A stretch of 64,000 nt of DNA from contig CAMDHM010000001.1 in the NCBI GenBank assembly GCA_945898195.1, forward strand, positions 124,001 through 188,000, read 5' to 3'. Numbering within the stretch: the first letter of the stretch is position 1; every line of letters starts with the position of its first letter. Source of the stretch: Pseudobacteriovorax antillogorgiicola (GTDB lineage Bacteria > Bdellovibrionota_B > Oligoflexia > Oligoflexales > RGVZ01). Below are positions 15,339 to 23,497 of the stretch, one piece after another. Made by a program: the position numbers and the translations under genes. The notes below the pieces were generated by a model, which did not search any database, was not told the DNA's origin, and worked only from the letters and a program-made list of their open reading frames with translations.

Positions 15339-16823
15339 TCAGTGAACCGTTGGTGAAATGTTTTTTAGTTGTTCTATCCAGCGCACAAGTTCCACCAGAC
15401 TGGCCAAGTCGTAAACCGGTTTGAACGTCATGCGGTCACCCACGGCATTGGTTGCGGGGCAAAGTGGGAAGCGGTTGAATAGGCCTTTGAGGATTTCTGT
15501 GGCTTCAAATCCGATGGTCGGGAGGGCCTCAAAATCTAGGGTATTCATGATTTGGCCGTACTTTCGAGAGAACAGCAGGCGGCGTATCTGTTGGGTTGTT
15601 TGCGCTGACAAGAGGCCAGCGATTTCCAGCATATCCAGAGTCCGACGACGGATCTCATCGAGGGCTGCGATCGAGGTTTTGAACAAGGTCGCCGGGTGCT
15701 CGTTGGAAACGATCCGCATTGCGATTTCGTCCGAAATCAGTGTGCTTGGGATCGTCGCGGCCTGTGACAAGAGTTCCAAGCCAAGATTGCAATAGCCTTT
15801 GGTATGAGCCAGGACGAGGCGCAATCCTTGACGGTTATCAGCCTCCAGTCCGGTGGCAACGGCAAGGGTATTGGCCACATGGGAAAGGCTTACGGCAATC
15901 GGCCCAGAGGCCTCGGCGGTGCATGATGCCAGGGCTGACTCAATGGTCATGACGGCGTGTGGTCGTTTGACGGAAGTAGAAATACTAGTCGATTCATTGA
16001 GCGGTGCGCTGGATCCTTTGGCAGACGCAATTAAGCGGTCTGCCAATTGTGCAACGTTCAATCCAGTCCAACGTGCGATGGCATTTTCCCCGGCTTCAGC
16101 CAAAAACAGTCGAGCGGCATTTTCTGGGGTAACAAAACCCTCTTCTTCGAGGCGCGCATTGCGAAAACGCAGCGCCAAGGATTCTTGTTCGCTGGGAGGC
16201 AGATAACTGGCGTGAGCTAGCATCGAGTAAGCGTATTCGATGTCTTTGGCCAGAGCCTGGGCGACAAGTTCTTCGACGAACTGGCGGATCTCCGGGTCTT
16301 CGCTTTTGATTTTGTAGAAGACTTCGTCGCAGGGAAGCCGCATCAAGGCATCCTGCTCGGCATCGTCCATTTTTTCGTAGGCATCTAGATCGTAGGTTTC
16401 AACAAGGGGGCCAAGAAGGCCCAATTGGAACTCTTCCTCGAGGTCGCGAAACCTGCGAAATAATTCTTCTGGATTCGCCTGCTTGTGGAGTTGCAGCCAT
16501 CGTGCGGCGCCCGATGGACTGAGCTGACCGGCGTCCCAGCCTTCAATATCCATAATGTGAGTCATCTGCTCTTGAGACAAAAGTGGAAGGAGGTCCAGAT
16601 GCTCCTCTATCCCGGCAGTGAGCATGATATGCCGTATCAGGGATGGCTCCATCGCCTGAACTTCAGCGGCGGTATCTTCCGTCGCAAGAAGGCCGTCGAG
16701 GAATGCGCGGGCTCCGCGTTCTTCATCCATCGGTGACGGTAAATTCGCTGCCTGCCAGTCAAAGCTGGAGAGGCCGCGGTCGTAGGCAGACAGCAGGGTT
16801 TCGTCGGACAATCGGCTTGCCAT
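15339..16823 (-). CDS. DUF6178-like uncharacterised protein
   Basis: 494 aa, largely alpha-helical, no signal peptide. The pattern of repeated acidic helices (EEHLDLLPLLSQEQMTHIMDIEGWDAGQLSPSGAARWLQLH, broken up over residues about 70-115) and the size agree with the DUF6178 family, known mainly from delta-proteobacterial and Bdellovibrio-like genomes; the assignment is from memory and is not certain. No catalytic motif is visible. A second gene follows 13 bases downstream. The gene is divergent from the polyprenyl synthase gene. Confidence 0.5.
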   Translation of the reverse strand: MASRLSDETLLSAYDRGLSSFDWQAANLPSPMDEERGARAFLDGLLATEDTAAEVQAMEPSLIRHIMLTAGIEEHLDLLPLLSQEQMTHIMDIEGWDAGQLSPSGAARWLQLHKQANPEELFRRFRDLEEEFQLGLLGPLVETYDLDAYEKMDDAEQDALMRLPCDEVFYKIKSEDPEIRQFVEELVAQALAKDIEYAYSMLAHASYLPPSEQESLALRFRNARLEEEGFVTPENAARLFLAEAGENAIARWTGLNVAQLADRLIASAKGSSAPLNESTSISTSVKRPHAVMTIESALASCTAEASGPIAVSLSHVANTLAVATGLEADNRQGLRLVLAHTKGYCNLGLELLSQAATIPSTLISDEIAMRIVSNEHPATLFKTSIAALDEIRRRTLDMLEIAGLLSAQTTQQIRRLLFSRKYGQIMNTLDFEALPTIGFEATEILKGLFNRFPLCPATNAVGDRMTFKPVYDLASLVELVRWIEQLKNISPTVH

Positions 16824-16893
16824 GTAGGGAACCTCCCGGTATGACTCTCAGGCGCGCGGCGGTCTTATCATTTGCTCAAAAAATGAGCAAGTT

Positions 16894-17979
16894 ATGCCCT
16901 GCAAGATTTTGCTGGACCTAAGGGCCTTTTTTTTGGAAGTACTCGCAACCATTAGGGAAATTTCGACTAAAGCGGCCAAAGAATTGGTCGCCTCGGCTCG
17001 TGATTTCTGTTTAGAGCGTGCCCTTGCCCCGGTTGCGGCGGATTTGGAAGCCCTCAATGGCAACCTTGCCGCCTATTTACATTCTGAATCCGAGTCCTCC
17101 CGCCAGGTGATTGACCACGTTGTGGCATCTGGCGGCAAGCGCATTCGACCTGCCCTCTACTTTTTCGTCTGCCGGATGTTGGGTTATCGTGGTGAGCATC
17201 TGCTTCCCATCGGAGCCGTGACCGAATTTGTGCATGCTGCAAGCCTGTTGCATGATGATGTCGTCGATAATTCTTCGATGCGTCGCAACAAGCCAACTCC
17301 AAAGTCCATTTGGGGTGACGAGGCAGCTGTTTTGACCGGAGATCTGGTTTACGCCCGCGCTAGCGAGATGATGGCCGAAACTGGCAGCCTTGAAATCGTC
17401 AAACTTTTTGCTCGTGCGATCCGGATGATGAGTGAGGGCGAACTTCTTCAGCTTGAGAATGTTTTTAACCCCAGTGTCAGCACGAAAACCTACCTTCAGA
17501 TTCTTAACTGTAAGACGGCCGTCTTAATCTCGGCCGCATGTCGGTCCGCTGGAGTGCTTGGTGGTGCCACGGAAGAGCAGCGTGATGCTTTATCGCGCTT
17601 TGGTGAACTTACCGGCGTTGCCTTTCAGTTGATTGATGATGCGCTCGACTACCTGAGTTCATCGGAACGTTTTGGTAAGCCAACCTTGGCTGATTTGAAA
17701 GAGGGCAAGGTCACGATGCCGGTGATCCTGTTGCGTGAGGTGTGTACTGGCGCTGAGCAATCTCGAATCTCAGCCATGCTTGATCTCGCAATCATCCGCG
17801 ATGGTGATATGGATTGGATTGCAGGGCTTGTTGAAAAGCATGGTACGGCCTTGCAGACTATTGAATTAGCGACGTCTTACACCCTAGAGGCGGTTCAATG
17901 CCTCGCCGTTTTCCCTGAGTCTCCTGAACGGGGTGACTTGGAAAGCCTCGCCATGAAGCTGGTTCGTCGTTTCAATTGA
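16894..17979 (+). CDS. Polyprenyl diphosphate synthase (IspB-like)
   Basis: 361 aa. The first aspartate-rich motif is LLHDDVVD (D121-D125) and the second is LIDDALD (D248-D252). GGKRIRP (80-86) binds the substrate pyrophosphate. The family condenses isopentenyl diphosphate onto an allylic primer, giving the side chain of quinones (IspB) or a geranylgeranyl or farnesyl product; the length alone does not decide which. The N-terminal 40 residues before the core are longer than usual and the true start could be the TTG near 16936. The next gene, an M16 peptidase, is 35 bases downstream. No clear Shine-Dalgarno precedes the ATG at 16894. Confidence 0.9.
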   Translation: MPCKILLDLRAFFLEVLATIREISTKAAKELVASARDFCLERALAPVAADLEALNGNLAAYLHSESESSRQVIDHVVASGGKRIRPALYFFVCRMLGYRGEHLLPIGAVTEFVHAASLLHDDVVDNSSMRRNKPTPKSIWGDEAAVLTGDLVYARASEMMAETGSLEIVKLFARAIRMMSEGELLQLENVFNPSVSTKTYLQILNCKTAVLISAACRSAGVLGGATEEQRDALSRFGELTGVAFQLIDDALDYLSSSERFGKPTLADLKEGKVTMPVILLREVCTGAEQSRISAMLDLAIIRDGDMDWIAGLVEKHGTALQTIELATSYTLEAVQCLAVFPESPERGDLESLAMKLVRRFN

Positions 17980-18014
17980 GAATAGCCTGTTAGGCTGTTA
18001 AGGAAAGGCCGTCA

Positions 18015-19379
18015 TTGATTCCGCATTCCTTCAAAGAATTTGACGCGAGGGTTTCATCCCAACGGCTCTCCAATGGTTTGTCTTTCATTCACGTTCCTGC
18101 GTCTGGCAATGACGACCGTTTTTTTCTTAGCTGCATCATCAAGGCTGGTTCAGCATCTGAACTGGATTCGCAGTCAGGCATCGCTCATTTCCTAGAACAT
18201 ATGATGTTCCGTGGGTCCAAGCGTTTCCCTACTTTTGGTGGTCTTGCAGAGGCCTTTGAGTGGCTTGGTGGTGAATGGAATGCAGCAACTGGCCACGAAT
18301 ACACCGAATACATATACTCGGGTGTCCAACGGCATGCCTTGGAAGCCATTGACCTATTTTTTGAGTTCTTAGATGAGCCTGCCCTTCGCGACATTGAGGT
18401 GGAGCGTCAGATCATTTTGCGGGAACTCCATGGTGAATTGAATGAATTTGGTATTTCCACCGATGTTGCGCAACACATAGGTGCTCTTGTTTGGCCCAAT
18501 CAGCCTTTGGCCCGTCCAATTATTGGCACACCAGAGACTTTGGCCAAAATCGATGATCGTGCCCTGCGCAATTTTCGCTCGCGCTGGTATCAACCAGAAA
18601 ATATGGCGCTTTGTGTGATCGGCGGAACATCTGTAATGGCGGACTTGGCCGCAAAAAAATTCGAAAACTACCGACCTTCTCGCGGTGATACCCCAGCCCC
18701 GGTCTTAACCAAGTCGGCTGGGATTGAATCTCTGCCAGCTGGTTTGCCTTCGGCTTGTGTCGCAGAAAACTCAGACAATGAGTATCAGTTTCAAATGTCG
18801 TTTAAGTCTCACGGGCAGTGGCACGAAATGGCTCCTGTTTACGATGTTTTGATTCGTTTATTGTCCGATGGTTTTAGCTCCCGATTGCCTCGGCGAATCC
18901 GCGAGCAGCTCGGTTTGGTTTACGACATTGCCGCCGATGCAACGTTGTTATCCGATTGTGGTCTAGTGAATATCACTGCAGCCATCGATCATGTGAATAT
19001 GGAGCAGTTCGTTTCTGAGCTCGGATCAATTCTGTGTCAATTGATGAAGGTGGCCCCTCCGGCCAATGAACTTGAGCGCTACCAACGGCGTGCCCTTGTC
19101 GACTTGGAGTTGGCCATGTCGGAACCTGGGTCCATGGCATACCGCCTCGCTTGGAACGAACTCAATAATCAGCGGCGTAGCATCGCTGAATATGCCGAGC
19201 GGATATTGGCAGTAACTCCTGAAATGGTTCGTGCTTGTGCGGCAGAGCTATTCGATAAATCGAATCGGGCTACGGTGGTCCTTGGTCCCAAGCATGGAAC
19301 CACAAGTCAGACCCCGGATGAACCAGCCCTCTCCGACGTTACTTTCAACGGAATGATTCACAAAGCCTTCGACATCTAG
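18015..19379 (+). CDS. M16-family zinc metallopeptidase
   Basis: 454 aa with a TTG start behind AGGAAAGG. The inverted zinc motif HFLEH (58-62) is present with the third ligand glutamate about 75 residues later (Glu137 or Glu141, in RELHGELNE). This is the processing-peptidase layout, two M16 halves in 450 aa, as in bacterial zinc proteases of about 400-450 aa. The C-terminal half carries RRIREQLGLVYDIAA, the R/Y site usual in the family. There is no signal peptide, so it is probably cytoplasmic. It follows the polyprenyl synthase gene in an operon and converges on the gene at 19392. Confidence 0.9.
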   Translation: MIPHSFKEFDARVSSQRLSNGLSFIHVPASGNDDRFFLSCIIKAGSASELDSQSGIAHFLEHMMFRGSKRFPTFGGLAEAFEWLGGEWNAATGHEYTEYIYSGVQRHALEAIDLFFEFLDEPALRDIEVERQIILRELHGELNEFGISTDVAQHIGALVWPNQPLARPIIGTPETLAKIDDRALRNFRSRWYQPENMALCVIGGTSVMADLAAKKFENYRPSRGDTPAPVLTKSAGIESLPAGLPSACVAENSDNEYQFQMSFKSHGQWHEMAPVYDVLIRLLSDGFSSRLPRRIREQLGLVYDIAADATLLSDCGLVNITAAIDHVNMEQFVSELGSILCQLMKVAPPANELERYQRRALVDLELAMSEPGSMAYRLAWNELNNQRRSIAEYAERILAVTPEMVRACAAELFDKSNRATVVLGPKHGTTSQTPDEPALSDVTFNGMIHKAFDI

Positions 19380-19391
19380 CGTTTCGTTTTC

Positions 19392-20186
19392 TCAGAACCC
19401 TATCCGCCCAAGGGTGATTAAACTTGTCGCCGGCATTAGGGCGAGCATTTCGTAAATCACAATCCATTGCTCTGCTTTCACGACCATCGCCATAACGGGT
19501 TCCATGCGATCCTGAAATTCCTGACGCAAACTATTTCCAATCTCGTCATCGAATGCGATGCCGAAGCGCTGTGAGGAAATACCGGTAACCATGGTGCGCA
19601 TGCTGCCGATCCATCGGTCGGCAGTTTCTCCCTGACTGAAATCAAGCAATGCTGCTGATCTTCGAATCTGCAGCAGAGGAGCTAGGCAGCCGCAAGTCGT
19701 GATGCATCCTGCGGCTGTTGCCGCCAATATTGTGCTGCGTATGTCGGCATGATTTGTTGGTTGAAGCCATCGAATGACTCCGCACACGATTTCTGCAAAC
19801 ACGATGGCTAACATCGTCCTGGCAAGAAGTCCCAAGAGGATTTCCTGGATACGGCCCAGTGGTTCAGCTGTTTTCCGGGCCAATTGTTCCAGGGCGTTAA
19901 TAGAGGGCAGTGGATTCTCACCCCGCCGGCACGATCTTTCGATAGCTTCATGAAGGCTCGAAAGAAATTTTGAATTGCCTATTTTGCACTTGAGGTCATC
20001 CAAATTAGTCGCGCTAGAGCCGGTCGCCCGGGAAATTCTGAGGCGATGCTGGTTAAGCAGCCCAGAAGTCCGGACGACCGGGATTTGACGGAGTTGCAGT
20101 CTGGTCGCAATCAGCAGGAGTCCAGGTGGGGTGAAGGATAGGACGCTTGCAACGCTCTGCAGCCAGAATAGGGAATTTCCAGCCAT
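19392..20186 (-). CDS. Uncharacterised membrane protein
   Basis: 264 aa. Hydrophobic stretches near residues 10-28, 122-142, 150-172 and 238-258 suggest four membrane helices, with a soluble loop of about 65 residues between the third and fourth. I see no known motif. The arrangement of helices flanking a loop recalls T2SS-F/TadC-type proteins only loosely. A strong inverted repeat (20188-20237) lies directly before the ATG. It is downstream of ettA on the same strand and is 12 bases from the end of the M16 gene, convergent. Confidence 0.55.
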   Translation of the reverse strand: MAGNSLFWLQSVASVLSFTPPGLLLIATRLQLRQIPVVRTSGLLNQHRLRISRATGSSATNLDDLKCKIGNSKFLSSLHEAIERSCRRGENPLPSINALEQLARKTAEPLGRIQEILLGLLARTMLAIVFAEIVCGVIRWLQPTNHADIRSTILAATAAGCITTCGCLAPLLQIRRSAALLDFSQGETADRWIGSMRTMVTGISSQRFGIAFDDEIGNSLRQEFQDRMEPVMAMVVKAEQWIVIYEMLALMPATSLITLGRIGF

Positions 20187-20187
20187 C

Positions 20188-20237
20188 GGTAGGATCTCCG
20201 CAAATCCCGGTTCAATCCGGGTTGCGTAACTCCTACC
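20188..20237 (-). repeat. Long inverted repeat before the membrane-protein gene
   Basis: GGTAGGA (20188-20194) pairs with TCCTACC (20231-20237), CGCAA (20199-20203) with TTGCG (20222-20226), and CCCGG (20206-20210) with CCGGG (20217-20221) around a TTCAAT loop. It has no T-tract on either side. It lies between ettA and the next gene on the same strand, and the 3' end of its RNA form reaches to within two bases of the ATG. Confidence 0.7.
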
Positions 20238-20280
20238 TCCTCAATGGCCATGTCGTGAAAGGACATCTGATGTCGCTGGA

Positions 20281-21957
20281 TCAGTCGTGGGTCAACTTTT
20301 TGTAGCGAATCCGGTGCGGCGTATCAGCTGCGTGACCGAGGCGCCGCTTCCGATCGACTTCGTAATCCTGGTAATTGCCCTCGAACCATACGACTTTACT
20401 ATCCCCTTCGAATGCCAGAATATGCGTCGCGATGCGATCAAGGAACCATCGATCATGGCTAATGACGACGGCACAACCAGCGTAGTTGAGCAGGGCTTCT
20501 TCCAAGGCGCGCAGAGTATCGACGTCAAGGTCGTTCGTGGGCTCGTCAAGGAGAAGAACGTTTGAACCGCTTTTAAGAAGTTTCGCCAGGTTGACCCGGT
20601 TGCGTTCACCGCCGGATAGATCTTTGACCTTCTTTTGCTGATCAGAACCTTTGAAGTTAAAGCTGGCGACGTAAGCACGGGAAGCCATTTTGATCCGACC
20701 GAATTCCAGGTCTTCTTGTCCACCCGAAATTTCATCCCATACCGTCTTGTTGCCGTCGAGAGTGTCGCGATTCTGATCGACGTAGGCCATCTGCAGGGTT
20801 TCGCCGAGGCGCAATGATCCCGAGTCCGCTTTTTCAAGGCCAGCCATCATTCGGAAGAGGGTTGTTTTGCCGGCGCCATTCGGCCCGATGATTCCAACAA
20901 TTCCGCCGCGCGGTAAATTAAAGGTCAGGTCATCAAACAGTAATTTTTCCCCAAACGACTTTTTGATTCCCTTGGCCTCGATCACAAGATCGCCCAATCG
21001 TGGTGCTGGTGGTATTTTGATTTCCTGCACCGTGGACTGCGCTTCGTGAGACTGGTTCGCCATTTCCTCATAGGCTGAAATCCGGGCCTTGCTCTTGGCC
21101 TGGCGGGCTCGCGCCGACATCCGGACCCATTCAAGCTCTTTTGCAAGAGCTCGTCGGCGCGCAGATTCGGTTTTTTCTTCTTGAGCCAATCTTGTTTGTT
21201 TTTGTTCGAGCCAACTCGAATAATTACCCTGCCAAGGAATTCCTTCGCCGCGGTCTAACTCCAAGATCCATCCGGCAACGTTGTCGAGGAAATAGCGATC
21301 GTGGGTAACGGCAACAACGGTGCCCGGGTAGTCGTGAAGGAATCGTTCGAGCCAAGCAACACTTTCGGCATCAAGGTGGTTGGTCGGTTCGTCAAGGATC
21401 AGCATGTCGGGCTTCTCGATCAGAAGGCGGCACAAGGCAACGCGTCGCTTTTCGCCTCCAGACAGATTTGCCACAGCGGCGTCACCGGCAGGCAGGCGCA
21501 GAGCATCCATGGCGATATCCAGCATGCGATCCAGTTCCCAAGCATTACAGGCATCGATTTCCCCTTGGACTCGGGACTGTTCATCGATGACCTTCATCAT
21601 TTCGTCGCCGTCCATGGGCTCGCCAAGTTTCATGGAGAGCTCTTCAAATTTTTGAAGCAGGCCACGCTGCTTGGCAACTCCGAGCTCAACATTGCCGCGA
21701 ACATCGAGCTTACCGTCGAGCTGTGGCTCCTGTGCCAGATAACCGATGTTGATGCCTTCAGCTGGGAAGGCTTCACCTTGAAAGTTTTTTTCCACGCCGG
21801 CCATAATTTTGAGCAGCGTGCTTTTCCCTGATCCGTTAAGTCCAAGGACACCGATTTTGGCGCCGGGAATGAATGAGAGGTAAATACCTTTAAGAACTTC
21901 GCGGTTCGGTGGGTAGACCTTACGGAGGTTCACCATATTGTAAATATACTGGGTCAT
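20281..21957 (-). CDS. ettA: Energy-dependent translational throttle protein, ABC-F type
   Basis: 558 aa, against 555 in E. coli. Two ATP-binding cassettes: Walker [10 protein letters not shown] and GPNGAGKTT, signatures [15 protein letters not shown] and [15 protein letters not shown], with Walker [13 protein letters not shown] and [11 protein letters not shown]. The linker region between the cassettes has the positively charged stretch that binds the ribosomal E site, and the N-terminal [17 protein letters not shown] is typical of EttA. The protein gates the ribosome's first peptide bond in response to the ATP:ADP ratio. It starts with a four-base overlap (ATGA) with the upstream 96-aa gene. 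Confidence 0.95.
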   Translation of the reverse strand: MTQYIYNMVNLRKVYPPNREVLKGIYLSFIPGAKIGVLGLNGSGKSTLLKIMAGVEKNFQGEAFPAEGINIGYLAQEPQLDGKLDVRGNVELGVAKQRGLLQKFEELSMKLGEPMDGDEMMKVIDEQSRVQGEIDACNAWELDRMLDIAMDALRLPAGDAAVANLSGGEKRRVALCRLLIEKPDMLILDEPTNHLDAESVAWLERFLHDYPGTVVAVTHDRYFLDNVAGWILELDRGEGIPWQGNYSSWLEQKQTRLAQEEKTESARRRALAKELEWVRMSARARQAKSKARISAYEEMANQSHEAQSTVQEIKIPPAPRLGDLVIEAKGIKKSFGEKLLFDDLTFNLPRGGIVGIIGPNGAGKTTLFRMMAGLEKADSGSLRLGETLQMAYVDQNRDTLDGNKTVWDEISGGQEDLEFGRIKMASRAYVASFNFKGSDQQKKVKDLSGGERNRVNLAKLLKSGSNVLLLDEPTNDLDVDTLRALEEALLNYAGCAVVISHDRWFLDRIATHILAFEGDSKVVWFEGNYQDYEVDRKRRLGHAADTPHRIRYKKLTHD

Positions 21958-22244
21958 AGCTCGCCTTTTTTCCGTTCTTCCTTCAAGGATGCCCGCCGTG
22001 CCTTTTCAATAATGTCGGCCAACTCGGTGGACGACACTAGATAGCGAAGAAGCTGCGCCTTTAAAACCACTTTTTGGGCGAAGGGCTGAACGGCATAAAT
22101 TCCGAGGGACTGAAAGTACTGGGTGACGACGGCCTCAACCTTTTCCGGGGGGAGTGGCCAGCTGCTCATGATCGCTCGGGCCTGCGGGGTGGACAATTCT
22201 AGGGCTACAAACTCGTCAATAGGAAGGGACTCGGTCGATAGCAT
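21954..22244 (-). CDS. Uncharacterised 96-aa protein upstream of ettA
   Basis: A very good Shine-Dalgarno (AGGAGG, then TAAGGAAA) precedes the ATG at 22244, and its end overlaps ettA by four bases. The protein is helical and amphipathic ([26 protein letters not shown] split by a loop; [20 protein letters not shown]). No family recognised and no membrane helix. It may be an ettA-linked regulator, by position only. Confidence 0.6.
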   Translation of the reverse strand: MLSTESLPIDEFVALELSTPQARAIMSSWPLPPEKVEAVVTQYFQSLGIYAVQPFAQKVVLKAQLLRYLVSSTELADIIEKARRASLKEERKKGEL

Positions 22245-22286
22245 TTTCCTTACCTCCTGGCAGGTAATGCTATCACATCATGGATT

Positions 22287-22718
22287 TTAAATTAATTCGC
22301 GTAATTCTTTTGGCAGGGTTTTGCGCAGCCGATCCATGGTCCCGTCTCCAAGGTGACGTTTGACGGTATGCAAGACGGCCTTGGCCATTAATTCGGAGTC
22401 TGCCACATTCAAGGCCGGACCCCGCCGCATCTCACGTCGGACTTTAGCCAGGAACTGGTCCTTGCGCCTTTCGCGTGTCGGTTTTCCGTGCGGTTTATAG
22501 CCTTCGTAGTAGAATCCCCGCACGAGCATGGGGAGCTGCGCGCCGAGGGCCGAAGCGTGTTCTACGGTTAAACGGTCCCGCAAGGCATGTAGGACGCTGC
22601 GCATGGCGGCATAGGCCAAGTGCCGATCGTCCTTGCCGAGCTCGAGCATCAGGTCGTTTAGCCAGGTGTTGGTGGTCTGGACGGTGTTGTCAAAGGTGGG
22701 CAAGCCAGTCTGTGTCAT
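22287..22718 (-). CDS. DUF2267-family protein
   Basis: 143 aa from the ATG at 22718, with GGAGG nine bases upstream. The N-terminal FDNTVQTTNTWLNDLMLELG, followed by AYAAMRSVLHALRDRLTVEHASALGAQLP and VRGFYYEGYKP, matches the DUF2267 pattern, where a helical domain of unknown role carries the motif LR..L..R......A..L..QLP. Structures in this family are helical bundles with no known function. It is divergent from the pseudouridine synthase gene and lies 42 bases upstream of the 96-aa gene on the same strand. Confidence 0.8.
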   Translation of the reverse strand: MTQTGLPTFDNTVQTTNTWLNDLMLELGKDDRHLAYAAMRSVLHALRDRLTVEHASALGAQLPMLVRGFYYEGYKPHGKPTRERRKDQFLAKVRREMRRGPALNVADSELMAKAVLHTVKRHLGDGTMDRLRKTLPKELRELI

Positions 22719-22733
22719 GGTTGGAATCCTCCG

Positions 22734-23474
22734 GTGACGGAGATGCAAGGCGAGTACCAATTTGTGAAAGTCGTGTTTCAAAACGAAAACTTCATTGTCA
22801 TCGACAAGCCTCACGGGATGCTGACCGTCCCTGCGAGGACCGGCGATGCTGATCCTAGGCAGTGTGCTGGACGGCTATTGGAAAAAGAGCTTGGCGGAAG
22901 GATTTTTCCCGTGCATCGCCTGGACTACGAGGTTGGTGGAATTGTTATGTTTGCCCGCAATGCAGCGGCCCACCGTGCGGCCTCGGGTTGGTTTGAGGGG
23001 CATGCTTTACAGAAGGCCTACGAAGCCATCACCATGGCCAACCAGGAGCGCAGTGAGCCCCAAGTTCCGACGCCGTTGGAGGAGCCCCTAATCTGGGAAG
23101 CGGTTCTGGTTCGTGGTAAAAAACGCGCGTTCGAGGCGTCTCATGGTAAGAAATCTCTGACCCGAGCCTGGTTTGTCAGGGAGCTGGAGTTGGTTGGGGC
23201 ACCTCCTGGAAAAAGCTTTCAACTCTGGCGCCTCGAACCAGTGACCGGCAGATCCCACCAACTGCGCTGGGAGATGTTTCGGCATGAAACCCCGATCCTC
23301 GGCGATGTTCTTTACGGTGGCGTTCCTCTGCATCTTCCCGTTCCCGATGCTATAGCCCTTCGGGCTGTTCAACTTTCGTTCACTGAAAAAATGGACGTCT
23401 CGACGTTCGGCTTGCCATCGGAAGGGTTTGCCTGCGAATCTGTCGTTCATTGGCTCGTCAATTTGAAGCCTTAA
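22734..23474 (+). CDS. RluA-family pseudouridine synthase
   Basis: 246 aa. It has HRLDYEVGG, the catalytic aspartate motif of RluA enzymes (usually HRLDxxTSG), and PVTGRSHQLR, the second family signature. The domain is short and lacks an S4 domain, so it is like the single-domain RluA/TruC type. The third position after HRLD lacks the usual Thr/Ser, which is unusual but seen in some subgroups. It isomerises uridines in rRNA or tRNA; the target cannot be told. The GTG start at 22734 is close to an ATG nine bases later. TonB-receptor gene follows. Confidence 0.8.
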   Translation: MTEMQGEYQFVKVVFQNENFIVIDKPHGMLTVPARTGDADPRQCAGRLLEKELGGRIFPVHRLDYEVGGIVMFARNAAAHRAASGWFEGHALQKAYEAITMANQERSEPQVPTPLEEPLIWEAVLVRGKKRAFEASHGKKSLTRAWFVRELELVGAPPGKSFQLWRLEPVTGRSHQLRWEMFRHETPILGDVLYGGVPLHLPVPDAIALRAVQLSFTEKMDVSTFGLPSEGFACESVVHWLVNLKP

Positions 23475-23497
23475 ATATGTCGACCGGAGTGCCTGCC

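Noticed and set aside
20199-20230. tRNA-like GGTTCAATCC string near 20208
   Set aside because: The T-arm pattern has a six-base loop in a perfect 5-bp stem and no acceptor, D or anticodon arms are nearby. It is part of the inverted repeat.
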